NCBI GenBank assembly: GCA_035771175.1
Contig: CM069593.1
Location: forward strand, 38,465,741 to 38,529,740
DNA from: Paratinospora sagittata
Taxonomy: Eukaryota; Streptophyta; Magnoliopsida; Ranunculales; Menispermaceae
Direction: 5' to 3'
Length of the DNA: 64,000 bases
The position numbers were made by a program, and so were the translations under genes. Under the pieces are notes generated by a model. It saw only the letters and a list, made by a program, of their open reading frames with translations, was not told the origin of the DNA and searched no databases. How positions within the stretch are numbered: the stretch's first letter is position 1; the number at the start of each line of letters is the position of its first letter. Positions 11,006 to 20,495 of this stretch are shown piece by piece.

Positions 11006-11965
11006 TCAGTTGGTGCTAGAAAATAATTCAGGGTATTTTTGTTTAATTGTTGATTCTAGTTCCCATGTTGCTTCCTCTACGCCGTGGTGATCCCAGAGCA
11101 CTTTCACAAGTGGTATGCTACGGCGCCGTAGGTCTTGAGTTTTTGTATCTAAAATCTGGATTGCTTTCTCCTGGTATGTATTTCCTTCCTCAACCCGAAC
11201 CTCGACTAAAGGGATGATATGCGAAGGATCAGGACGATACTTGCGAAGCATAGATACGTGAAAAACGTCATGAACCTTAGGCATGGATGATGGAAGGGAC
11301 AGACGATAAGCAAGTTTGCCAATACGTTCCATGATCGAAAATGGACCGATATACCGCGGGGAGAGCTTGCCTTTGATCCCAAAGCGTTTGACACCTCGTG
11401 TGGGCTGGACTTTCAGAAAAACAAAGTCCCCGTTATCAAATTCTAGAGGCTGTCGTCGTTTGTCAGCATAGCTCTTCTGTCGACTTTGTGCAACACGAAG
11501 TCGTTCCTTTACTAGTGTGATCTTCTCAGAAGTCTCTTGAACTAGTTCAGGGCCCAACTGCGGTCGGTCTGCCATATCTAACCAGCATACCGGAGATCTG
11601 CAAGGCCGACCATAGAGAGCCTCGTATGGTGCCATGCCGATACTAGTTTGGTAGCTGTTGTTGTATGCAAACTCAGCTAGATGCAAATACTTTGCCCATC
11701 CGTCATGAAAGTCCAAAATGCAGCATCGTAGCATGTCTTCTAAGATTTGGATAAGCCGTTCTGACTGCCCATCAGTCTGAGGGTGGAAGGCTGTGCTCAT
11801 AGTGATCTTAGAACCCATTCTATTTTGGAAACTTTGCCAAAAGTTGGATGTGAATCGAGGGTCTCGATCAGAAACGATCGTGAGTGGTATGCCATGAAGG
11901 CGTACGATCTCTCTTTCATAGAGTTCTGCAAGTTTGGCGGGATTATCCGTGAACTTTAGTGGCAA
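11006..11965 (-). pseudogene. integrase core C-terminal part, GPY/F and chromodomain (element C)
   Basis: In order it shows integrase core TIVSDRDPRF (second catalytic Asp), HPQTDGQSER (catalytic Glu), FAYNNSYQTSIGMAPYEALY, the GPY/F module RYIGPFSIMERIGKLAYRL, VHDVFHVSML, and a chromodomain-like tail (IPLVKVLWDHHGVEEATWE). This tail identifies a plant chromovirus and would direct integration through chromatin contacts. The frame begins just after a deletion of about 110 bases that removed the first catalytic Asp (expected in ..MDFV..). [10 protein letters not shown] is joined almost directly to LLQPL of the upstream frame. Integrase is therefore inactive. The apparent Met at 11965 is not a real start. 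Confidence 0.9.
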
Positions 11966-13455
11966 GAAGTGTGCAGAGGTAACGGTTGGAGAAGGCCAGA
12001 GGGAAGTCTTCGTTCTGCCTTAACTTGTTGGCAAACAAGACATCGAGCAACGAAGTCTGCAATGGCCGTCTTCATTCCAGAAAACCAGAATTGTCGGTTG
12101 ACATCCTGGTACATCTTGTCACCGCCAGGATGCATAGCGTATCTCGAACAGTGCATCTCAGTAAGCACGTCGTTCCGAACCTCGGGATCGTTCGGAAGAC
12201 AAAGACGTTTTTTATAGAAAACGGCGCCGTCGTCAGAGACTGACCAATGAGGAAGGTCTTGGCCGCTGAGTAGAAGTTCTCGTTTCTCCATTAACATAGG
12301 GTCATTGGCTTGAGTAGCTGAAATCTTGCGAACAAGGTCAGAGGTAGCTGATAATTGAGAGAGTCGTGGTCTTGGTCCCTCTATGTTCAGTTGTAGGTTA
12401 AAGTTCTCCAACTCTGTAGTCAACTTTCCCATTTCGTAGTTAAGAGTGCAAGCAACATAAGATTTTCTACTCAGGGCATCAGCCACAACATTGGCCTTTC
12501 CGGGATGGTACTGGAGTTGAAAGTCATAATCTTTCAAGAATTCCAACCATCGTCTTTGGCGGAGGTTAAGGTCTCGCTGAGTGTATATGTACTTAAGACT
12601 CTTGTGATCCGAGAAGACCTCAAACCGTTCACCGTATAGGTAATGACGCCATAACTTTAGAGCAAATACGACAGCAGCAAGTTCCAAGTCATGCGTTGGG
12701 TAATTACCCTCATGAATCTTCAGTTGTCTGGACGCATATGCAACCACTTGGCCTTCTTGCATTAGCACGGCACCTAAGCCTTGGAGAGAGGCGTCGGTGT
12801 ATAATGAAAATCCAATGGCATTTCTTGGAGTGATAAGTACAGGTGCTGTCGTGAGGCGTTTTTTCAATTCTTGAAATGATGCTTCACAGGCGGAATTCCA
12901 GATAAAGCGCACGTCTTTTCGAGTGAGCTTGGTCATAGGTTCAGCAATCTTTGAGAAATCCTTGATGAAGCGTCTGTAATAGCCAGCCAAACCAAGAAAA
13001 CTCCTAATCTGAGTAACAGTGGTAGGCTGCTTCCAGTTTAAGACGGCTTCAACCTTAGAAGGATCGACCTCAATGCCATTGCCTGAAACCACATGGCCGA
13101 GGAATTGAACTCTCTGCGCCCAAAATTCGCACTTACTCAACTTTGCATACAGTTGGTGTCTTTGTAAGGTCTGGAGGACGATCTTCAAATGTAGTTTATG
13201 GTCTTCCTCGGTGGAGGAATATATCAAGATGTCATCCACAAAAACCACCACAAATCGGTCTAAGTATAACCTGAATATGCGATTCATCAAATCCATGAAT
13301 GCTGCAGGGGCATTTGTTAGACCGAATGGCATAACTAAGAACTCGTAATGTCCGTACCGAGTTCTGAACGCTGTTTTGGTGATGTCCGACTCCCGGATTC
13401 GGAGTTGGTGATAACCAGACCGTAAATCAATCTTAGAGAAGTATTTGGCATTCAC
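11956..13455 (-). pseudogene. reverse transcriptase (N-truncated)-RNase H-integrase zinc finger (element C)
   Basis: The 499-residue frame starts inside reverse transcriptase at [15 protein letters not shown]. It retains the catalytic FVDDILIYS, the thumb, RNase H ([20 protein letters not shown]) and an intact HHCC integrase zinc finger (H...HPGGDKMY...CLVCQQVK). Compared with element E (41025-41273), about 245 bases are missing upstream, covering the early RT motifs up to DDLFDQL. The join reads NLIPG then a frameshift into VNAKYF. The 3' end runs past the integrase deletion out of frame (LPLHTSCH stop). Reverse transcriptase cannot be functional. Confidence 0.9.
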
Positions 13456-14531
13456 CCAGGTATGAGGTTGATCTCAAAATTGAATTCCCGAACTGGAGGT
13501 AGACCAGGAAGGTCATTAAGAAAAACTGTTGGGAATTCAGATACGATTGGAACATCGCGTACTTCGGGAGGGTACAGAGCTGGTGATTCATTGTCGTTAC
13601 CAAGAGACAACGCTCGAAGTTGTGACTTGAGAAGGGCAACTGTTGATTTGTGTATCCATTGCCTTGTGCCCTGAATCTTAACAAACTCTCCTGTAGGCAA
13701 AGTTAACTGAACTTGCTTGTTCATACAGTCGATCTTTGTATTCAGTGGTGCCAGCCAGTCCATGCCGAGGATGATGTCGAAGTCGTCAAAATCCATTACA
13801 AAAAGATCGGCATATATTATCTGTTCGGACATTCGAAGCTCACAGCGAGAACACTGCAAATTCACGTCAGTACCCGATCCGAATGGTGATGTGACATGGA
13901 GTGTGATGTTTGTGGGTTCAGGATGCAGGCCTAAATGTCTTACCAATACTGATGATATAAAAGAATGCGTAGCACCTGAATCAAACAAAACATGCACCAT
14001 GGTATTGAATAAAGGAAAGGTACCTTCGACGACATTATTGTCTGGGAGGGGTTGGTGAGCGATGGCATATGCTCTGCCCTGATTCCGTGGACCCTGGTTC
14101 TGCTGGGTCTGCCTGGGTTGGGCATTAGCAGCAGGTGGTGCTTGTTGGACTGGAATAGCAGTAATAGGTTGCTGAAGGTGCGGACAAAGATGTTTCACAT
14201 GGCCCCTCTGGCCGCAGTTGTAACAAGTCGGCCTGTACGGCTGATGGTTTTGCTGGCCATTCTGATTATTGTGCTGGCCTTGTTGATTGTGGTGTCGGCC
14301 ACCACCTCTGCCATTTCCGTTGCTACGGCCACCTCGTCCATAACGACCGCCACGGCCATGATTTCGGAAACCCTGGTGGTTAGAGTTAAAAGGTTCAGCC
14401 GCAGGTGTTGTGCCTGCATTCGTCGAAACCGGGGCTGGGAGGGCTGGGTTTGGATTGTAGTAGGGCTTTTTCCTGTTGGCCTGTTGTGAGCCTTGTGGAG
14501 GAAATGTGGCAGGTCGTTTGCCCTTATTCAT
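13452..14531 (-). pseudogene. gag C-terminal half, zinc knuckle and protease (element C)
   Basis: This continues the gag frame after a single amber stop at 14535-14537. It has a low-complexity N/G/R/Q-rich linker, the zinc knuckle CYNCGQRGHVKHLC, then the aspartic protease with LFDSGATHSFIS (catalytic Asp intact) and IILGMDWLAPL. It ends with EINLIPG at the reverse transcriptase deletion. In element E the codon at the stop position is CAG in the context VQEQRLNRG, so the break is a CAG to TAG change. Confidence 0.9.
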
Positions 14532-14534
14532 TCG

Positions 14535-15365
14535 CTATTCTTGTAAGAGCTTCTCTTGTTCAAAGCTCATGGCCTTGTCAACAACCTCCTTGTAAATCTT
14601 GATGTCCAAGATCGATAAGGCTTGGCGAATGTCATGGCGAAGGCCATTATAAAATTTCTCGGACTTATCTCGCTCCGTTGAGATGGTGGAGAGAGAGTAG
14701 ACAGATAATTCTTTGAATTTTCCAGCATATTCTCTGACGGTCATGGTGCCCTGATATAACTTAGCAAATTCCTGGCGCTTCTGCTTTGTCACCGCGCTGG
14801 GAAAATACTCATCAATAAACATTGACTCAAACTGTTGCCAAGTCATATCTGCTATATTGACCCGTGGGTCTTCTTTCACTGTGAGCCACCATTTGTTTGC
14901 TCCACCAACAAGTTGGTAAGTTGCTAGTGGAATTTTGCGAGTCTCATCGACGCCCATTGCATCAAGAGCTTTCTTTGACTCATCTAGCCACTTTTGCACC
15001 TCATCAGGATCAATGGTGCCATCGAAAGTAAGAGGTTGTAGTCGCTTGTATTTAGTAATCTGATCGGTTTGAGCTTCCGACCCAAATTTTATAGGTGCTT
15101 GTACCGTGGCAACCTGACTGGCTGCAGTCTCACGAACAGCAGTTTGAACAGTGACCTTCATTGCCTCAACAAGTCCAGCGAAGAAGGTTTCAATGCTTGA
15201 AGGCATGGCAAAGGGTGCGGGTGGTGGTGGTATTGCCTGCCCAGATGTAGTGGCAGTGTCGGGTGTGGCCTGTGCTGTTGTCGGAGGCGGCGGTTCCTGA
15301 ATCTCAGGAGGTGCCTCAACTGTGGGACGAACAGTACGTGGCCTTCCTCTCTTCCTGGTTTGCAT
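14535..15365 (-). pseudogene. gag N-terminal half (element C), ends at an amber stop
   Basis: The start MQTRKRGRPRTVRPT is conserved in element E (39135). A proline/threonine-rich arm precedes the retrotransposon gag core (LTFDGTIDPDEVQKWLDE, GGANKWWLTVKEDPRV, TVREYAGKFKELSVYSLS), which forms the capsid. The frame stops at EQEKLLQE-TAG and continues in the same frame downstream, so only one base change separates it from a full gag. The stop context (TAG then CGA) does not match known plant read-through signals. Confidence 0.87.
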
Positions 15366-15372
15366 TTTCTCA

Positions 15373-15392
15373 CTGGCAAGGAGAAAAGAAAA
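15373..15392 (-). promoter_or_regulatory. candidate 3' splice site before gag of element C
   Basis: The minus strand reads TTTTCTTTTCTCCTTGCCAG, then TGAGAAA and the gag ATG. A pyrimidine tract ending in CAG eight to ten bases before an ATG is a good acceptor. Element E has a weaker version at 39108-39127. Splicing here would remove the extra ORF and put gag first. This is inference. Confidence 0.4.
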
Positions 15393-15769
15393 CCAAGATT
15401 AAGAAACTGTAGGTAAGTATAATGTTGGAGTATGCTCAGCAACAATTTCGAGAGTACTGTAATATTAAAATCACTTATTTTTCTAAGTAGAGTGTAAAGT
15501 TGTTGTTGAGGAATCAAAGAATCTTATATATCTCGTATGTGTGGCCATGGTGTAAAAACAAACAAGGTTAGAATGTTTATATAATAAGTAGAAAACTTTG
15601 CAAGTATTTAAAAAAAATTTGTTTTGGTGTTCGTGAACATACATATATTTCCTTGAAAATCCATACGAGTCATAAGAATTCTAAGATTTGCCTCGGTAAA
15701 TATCCTGATTTAACGTTCTAACGCAATCTTATGCATTCATACGCTTACTCTCAGTCTGTTCAATTATTA

Positions 15770-16060
15770 TCCAAGTTCATATGTCCCATACCACATGAAT
15801 TTAGTAATAAGGGTGGAAACCAAGTTAAGTTGTATGAACACAGTCTCTAAAAACATTGGTTGAATAGAAGTTCACTAATAGTATCGTCCAAATTTACTCG
15901 TCCCATACCGTGTAAACTTAGTGAGAATATTAGTAATGCAACTTTCTCCAAGTGTTTCTTTTCACACAAGGTCGTAGGTTTTCTTACTTCCACATTTTAT
16001 TTAGTATCATCCAATTTTGTTGTGTCCCATACCACTCCAAAGTTAGTGATACAAAAGAAA
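15770..16060 (-). other. three-hairpin gag leader of element C
   Basis: GGTATGGGAC (minus) occurs at 16024-16033, 15900-15909 and 15783-15792, spaced 124 and 117. Each lies in the loop of an inverted repeat: GTATC/GATAC around the first, TCACTAA/TTAGTGA around the second, TTATTA/TAATAA around the third. The order and stem sequences match element E one to one. The rest of 15393-16138 is non-coding leader. Confidence 0.65.
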
Positions 16061-16138
16061 GAATGGTTGTAAGTCGGCCCACCAAAGATAGTCTTAAACA
16101 AAACATTGCATTCATAGAAAAATTTACATTGCCAGTAA

Positions 16139-17731
16139 TCAATTTTGACGTTCTTGCCTACCACCATTTCTTTGAGATCTACTGTTATGTACAGAATGAC
16201 TACTAACAGAAGGTTGAGAGTTTGCCCGCTCTGCGTTGGGGTTTGGCAAACGAGTTAATACAAGATTGTGGCTCTCTTTCAGTGCAGCAATATTGGATGC
16301 CATTTCATCTAACCGTTCAAGTAGGTTAGTCGGTTGTCCCATTGGTGGTTGATAGGTTGGTTGTCTCATAGGTGAAGGGTAGGCCATAGGCATTTGAGGA
16401 AAGTATTGGTTGTATGGGTGGTTCATAGGGGGAACATAGTTGTATTGATTGTGTGGGGATCCCCTAACCGGAACCCCTTGGATAATTTGGTTTGTTTGAG
16501 ATGAAAAAGTTGGAAACAATGGGCTCATTGGAATGTTTGGCCCTCCAAGATTTGGTGAGGCCCAGTACTGTTGTTGTTGGTTTACAGCAACTTGTGGAAC
16601 GGGCTGATACTGTACCGCAGAAGGTGGAACTCTTTGGTACGAAGTGTTGCCTTGAGTTTGTACGTTCCAAGTTGGTGGATGTGCTTGTGGACCTTGTCTA
16701 TCATGACTTTGTAGTGGCGAATTTAGTGTGGCATATAATTCTTCGTCAGTAAGTGGTGGATCAATTGGATCAGTATTCAGGGCTGGGTTTGATGTAGGAT
16801 TGGGATTTGAATCATTATTTGGGCCGTCTCTGACAGGCATCTTGCGTCGACATTTGCGAAGGCAACGCCCGTGCTTGTCCCTCATTCTTTCGGCAGTTCT
16901 GTTTGCCGTGCCGAATACCTCTTCGTCAGTTACCCCTCCACTTGTGCCATATGTCTTGAAGATAGAGGATGCGGTAACTGGTTCAGTGATCAGCTTTGAC
17001 GTTCCATCGAAAGTGTCAACGTTTGCCGCGGAAAGTATCCTCATAATCAAGACTCCGTAACCGAGGAATTCCTTTGTTAAAGGGTTTTGAATTACCCTTA
17101 ACATTTGTTGGATGATGATGTGTGGTAGGGACACTTTTATTTTCTTCTCTATGCAATACAACACAAGGAGTTGGGCCCTTGACATAGTGCCCCTAGTACC
17201 CCTTTCTGGCAAGATGTTGCCGTATACAATCTTTCCGAGGCCGACAAGAGATGGCTTAAGATGATTGTTTGGGAGGTTGGTGTATGTTGATTGAGTGTAT
17301 GGCTCTTTGGCGACGAAATTAAACAGTTGTGCATTAGATTCGGCGATCGCTGCAACTGCCTGGGGATCATGTGGATCAATAATTATTGCCTCAATCGGAA
17401 TCTCTAAAAGTCGAGCAATAATCTCGATGTTGATAGGAATTGTTGTTCCCATGAGTGTTGTCTCTAAGTGAGGGCTGATCTCATCTCCGTGAAGTCCCAC
17501 GTGATTCATGGCTTCATAGAAGGATCGAACCAAGTTGTAAGAGACTTGACCCTCGACTTTGGTTATATTTAACCAATCCAGTGCTGCGAGTTTGTCATGA
17601 AGGATTGGACGGAGGCGGAGATCGCCATTGTCGATGCTCCTCATAGTCACAACCTCTCGTTTGGACAATTCCGTTAGTCTAGTGGGAATTGGTTCCCTGC
17701 TAGTAGAAGATGTTCCCTCCCTTGAGGTCAT
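16139..17731 (-). CDS. extra ORF upstream of gag (putative plant transposon protein family)
   Basis: An intact frame of about 530 residues from ATG 17731; an in-frame Met 14 codons upstream lies before the predicted splice acceptor, so I prefer 17731. The N-terminal ~230 residues are globular: LNITKVEGQVSYNLVRSFYE, IPINIEIIARLLEIP, and LVLYCIEKKIKVSLPHII followed by FLGYGVLIMRIL. That pattern matches the domain of plant proteins annotated as putative plant transposon protein. The C-terminal half is low-complexity P/Q/N/Y-rich with repeated MRQPTYQPPMGQPTN-like phrases and a final Ser/Arg-rich tail. No catalytic motif is recognised. A decayed copy sits at the same place in element E, and a distant relative in element B. 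Its role in the retrotransposon is unknown. Confidence 0.75.
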   Translation of the reverse strand: MTSREGTSSTSREPIPTRLTELSKREVVTMRSIDNGDLRLRPILHDKLAALDWLNITKVEGQVSYNLVRSFYEAMNHVGLHGDEISPHLETTLMGTTIPINIEIIARLLEIPIEAIIIDPHDPQAVAAIAESNAQLFNFVAKEPYTQSTYTNLPNNHLKPSLVGLGKIVYGNILPERGTRGTMSRAQLLVLYCIEKKIKVSLPHIIIQQMLRVIQNPLTKEFLGYGVLIMRILSAANVDTFDGTSKLITEPVTASSIFKTYGTSGGVTDEEVFGTANRTAERMRDKHGRCLRKCRRKMPVRDGPNNDSNPNPTSNPALNTDPIDPPLTDEELYATLNSPLQSHDRQGPQAHPPTWNVQTQGNTSYQRVPPSAVQYQPVPQVAVNQQQQYWASPNLGGPNIPMSPLFPTFSSQTNQIIQGVPVRGSPHNQYNYVPPMNHPYNQYFPQMPMAYPSPMRQPTYQPPMGQPTNLLERLDEMASNIAALKESHNLVLTRLPNPNAERANSQPSVSSHSVHNSRSQRNGGRQERQN

Positions 17732-17739
17732 TCTTTTTG

Positions 17740-17756
17740 CTGAAAGGAAAATAAAT
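17740..17756 (-). promoter_or_regulatory. candidate 3' splice site before the extra ORF
   Basis: The minus strand reads TTTATTTTCCTTTCAG, eight bases before the ATG at 17731. The same tract and CAG precede the ATG in element E (36744-36759). Conservation between diverged copies supports a splice acceptor; the donor is not established. Confidence 0.45.
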
Positions 17757-17789
17757 TTGTGTGAAAGACACAAAATATATTCCTAATAT

Positions 17790-18208
17790 TTTTAAGATTT
17801 ATGCTTTGTCTGCTAGACATTTGTTTCGAGTGTTCTGTTGATGTTTATGCCAGCATGAGATTTTCTTCATTAGTGATTTGATGCATATATGTCGTATTCA
17901 CTTATGAATGTATAGACATATTTCATCATAACTATATATAGTGTCCAAAAATTAACTATTTGGAATGTGTATATATGTCATATTTACATATGAATGTATA
18001 GACATATTTAATTATTTTAAGATTTATGTCTTGTCTGCTAGACATTATTTTCGAGTTTTCTGTTGATGTTTATGCCATCATGAAATTTTCTTTCATTAGG
18101 CGGTTAGATGTATATACGTCGTATTCACATGTATAGACATATCGACTCATAACTATATATAGTTTTCAAAAATCAACTATTTAAAATGTATATATATGTC
18201 ATATATAG
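17790..18208. repeat. tandem duplication of about 225 bp in the leader of element C
   Basis: The block starting ttttaagatttatg at 17790 recurs from about 18014 with moderate divergence, including tgtctgctagacat, gttgatgtttatgcca and aactatatatag. Confidence 0.7.
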
Positions 18209-18457
18209 TTTCGAAATTTTTTTTTTTTTTTTTTTTTTCCGAATATTCGAATAAATAATTTTCGAAAAGTAAATTTTTTGTGTTTTTTTTTTTTTTTTTT
18301 TTTTTTTGAATAAATAATTTTCGAAAAATAAAAAATTTTCGAAATTTTTTTTTTTTTTTGTTTTTTTTTTTTGTTTTTTTTTTTTTTTTTTTTTTCGAAT
18401 AAATAATTTTCAAAAAATAAAAGTTTTTCGAATTTTTTTTTTTTTTTTTTTTTTTTT
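18209..18457. repeat. poly-T tracts alternating with a cgaataaataattttcgaaa phrase
   Basis: Runs of 10-30 T alternate with copies of a short phrase containing aataattttcgaaa or aataattttcaaaa. Lysine-rich frames across it are artefacts of the A run. Confidence 0.85.
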
Positions 18458-18611
18458 ATATACGTACCTCATATACACTAATGTATATAGATACATATAT
18501 TCAATAATAACTACACATATAGTTTCTAATAAATTGTTACTATATGTATTTTTAAATCAACTATAGTTTCTTTCCCTAATTTGGTGGACTTGGGCGGGCC
18601 GTGGACCGTAC

Positions 18612-18623
18612 GCTCTGATACCA
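18612..18623 (-). other. primer-binding site of element C (tRNA-iMet)
   Basis: The minus strand reads TGGTATCAGAGC, a perfect initiator-Met tRNA complement, five bases inside the 5' LTR end. Confidence 0.95.
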
Positions 18624-19719
18624 TTAAATGTCACACCCCGCCCGGACGCGCCTAAACCGGCGGTACACTCTCGGACGGGGCGCGCATTTGGAACAATCAT
18701 AATGGTAATAACAGAGTACGCAGCGGAAATACAGTACATAGTACAAATCTGATTTCATATAATTCAGAATACTTTTGTACATAAAATGGTCAAGGGAACA
18801 TACTCCCAAAATCCCCAATGATTCATACAAAGGGTACAAAATGTGGGCCCCATAACCTGCACCCAGTCCACCCTAATTTCCTGTGAAAGATTTGATAATA
18901 TTGGAGTGAGCTTAACGCGCTCAGTGGGTAAATAGTGCATGAGTATAACAATTAATAAAGCATACTTCAATATCAAATATCTTAAATACACATGTAAGCA
19001 TCATAATCAATCAATATGTATGTATGCATGACACCGTCACGTACTAATGGTTTGATGAGCGTACATCGCCTGAGTTCACGTACTGGTGTCCTTCCCCGGG
19101 CGAAGCCAGGTTCTCACTGTACGTCCCTCCTCAGGAACGATGCTCTGGATTCACGTACTGATGTCCCTCCCCGGCGTAGCCAGGTTCACATGTACGTCCC
19201 TCTCCAGAGAAATAATATGAATAGTGAGCAATGCTTCTAACTATTCTATGAGTCATAAACCATATACGTCCCTAGGTGGTGATATGTATGATGCCAATGC
19301 ATGAACTAGTCTAGTCTACTGGTCTGGTCTTTTCTTGACATTTAGACTGACTTTGGCATCGTCTAGTGATCCTTATTAGGGTCGGTATCACGACGTGCAA
19401 GGTTAGGACATTCAGGTCATAAACATTATTGATATAATGCAGTGTAAATGAATAGTAGACATAATAATAATTGAATGTAAACTTTAATAAAAGTTATGAA
19501 ACACGCAAACCTATGTTTCGTTCCCCACCTTCAGATCTGGTGCTTTTCTCCGGACGGAACTTCGTTGCACCGCTTTCAGATCTGGCGCTCTCCTCCGGAC
19601 AGAAATTTGTTGCACCGCACCGGGAGTCTCAAAGACTAAAAACTTAGAATGCGTAGAAAGGAGAAGAAAAATCACAAGAGAAGGTGATTTGGTGTGAGAA
19701 ATGAGAAATGAGGAGGTTT

Positions 19720-19728
19720 CTTATATAG
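19720..19728 (-). promoter_or_regulatory. TATA box, element C 5' LTR
   Basis: Minus-strand CTATATAAG lies about 12 bases downstream of the last minisatellite unit, in transcription sense. Confidence 0.78.
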
Positions 19729-19739
19729 AGATTTTGTGC

Positions 19740-20124
19740 GCCTGAACGTTCTGGCAGGCGCCTGAACGTTCTGGCAGGCGTCTGAACGTTCTGGCAGGCG
19801 CCTGAACGTTCTGGCATGGCGCCTGAACGTTCTGGCAGGCGCCTGAACGTTCTGGCATGCCGCCTGAACGTTCTGGCAGGCGCCTGAACGTTCTGGCATG
19901 CCGCCTGAACGTTCTGGCAGGCGCCTGAACGTTCTGGCATGCCGCCTGAACGTTCTGGCAGGCGCCTGAACGTTCTGGCATGGCGCCTGAACGTTCTGGC
20001 AGGCGCCTGAACGTTCTGGCATGGCGCCTGAACGTTCTGGCATGGCGCCTGAACGTTCTGGCAGGCGCCTGAACGTTCTGGCATGCCGCCTGAACGTTCT
20101 GGCAGGCGCCTGAACGTTCGGGCG
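19740..20124. repeat. 20-21 bp minisatellite, 19 units, in U3 of element C 5' LTR
   Basis: The unit types are the same as at 10247-10690 but in a different number and order after about the sixth unit. Confidence 0.95.
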
Positions 20125-20203
20125 TTGCCCAAATAGTAAAAATTTCAAATAGTAATTTTTTTTTTTTTTTTTTTTTTTTTTATGTGAAATACAGGGTATT
20201 ACA

Positions 20204-20208
20204 GAAAC
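20204..20208. repeat. target-site duplication GAAAC, right
   Basis: It matches 9129-9133. The LTR of element B continues directly after it with atttaacaagatc. Confidence 0.95.
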
Positions 20209-20291
20209 ATTTAACAAGATCATTAGATACACAAACTTGAGTTATTTGGAACCATCAAAACATTTTTATCATAGGGTTCCTTGAAATAACA
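20209..20291 (-). repeat. 3' LTR of element B, inner part
   Basis: It is nearly identical to 27186-27268 and ends ...GAAATAACA beside the polypurine tract. Confidence 0.9.
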
Positions 20292-20304
20292 ATCTCCCCA
20301 TTTT
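20292..20304 (-). other. polypurine tract of element B
   Basis: The minus strand reads AAAAATGGGGAGAT directly before the LTR start TGTTATTTC. Confidence 0.75.
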
Positions 20305-20495
20305 TAATGATTTCAAACACTCAAACACCATTGAGCTAAGTGACATATATAGTTTCTTACAGTTCACATTAGCATGGTACATATGATTACATTCATTCAA
20401 ACATTTAATATTCAATGCAAACTTATAACAAATTTAGAGTAAATAAACACATCTGATTTCAACATATAGATTACAAGATAATTACAATCAACATG

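Larger units (their letters stand above)
9134..20203 (-). mobile_element. Ty3/gypsy element C (chromovirus, Tekay-like), complete boundaries
   Basis: An 11,070-bp element, minus strand, flanked by GAAAC duplications inside the 3' LTR of element B. Order in its own sense: 5' LTR (18629-20203), primer-binding site, leader, extra ORF (17731-16139), hairpin leader, gag, protease, reverse transcriptase, RNase H, integrase with GPY/F and chromodomain, polypurine tract, 3' LTR (9134-10768). The two LTRs differ, in what I compared, only in array copy number and one T in a homopolymer, so insertion is very recent. Even so, pol has two deletions and gag has an in-frame stop, so C is non-autonomous now. 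Confidence 0.95.
18629..20203 (-). repeat. 5' LTR of element C (1575 bp)
   Basis: It appears identical to the 3' LTR wherever I compared the two, except for 19 instead of 22 minisatellite units and one more T in the homopolymer. It drives the element's transcript leftward. Confidence 0.97.

Noticed and set aside
18177..18413. Lysine-rich 78-residue ORF
   Set aside because: Produced by A/T homopolymers in the element C leader.
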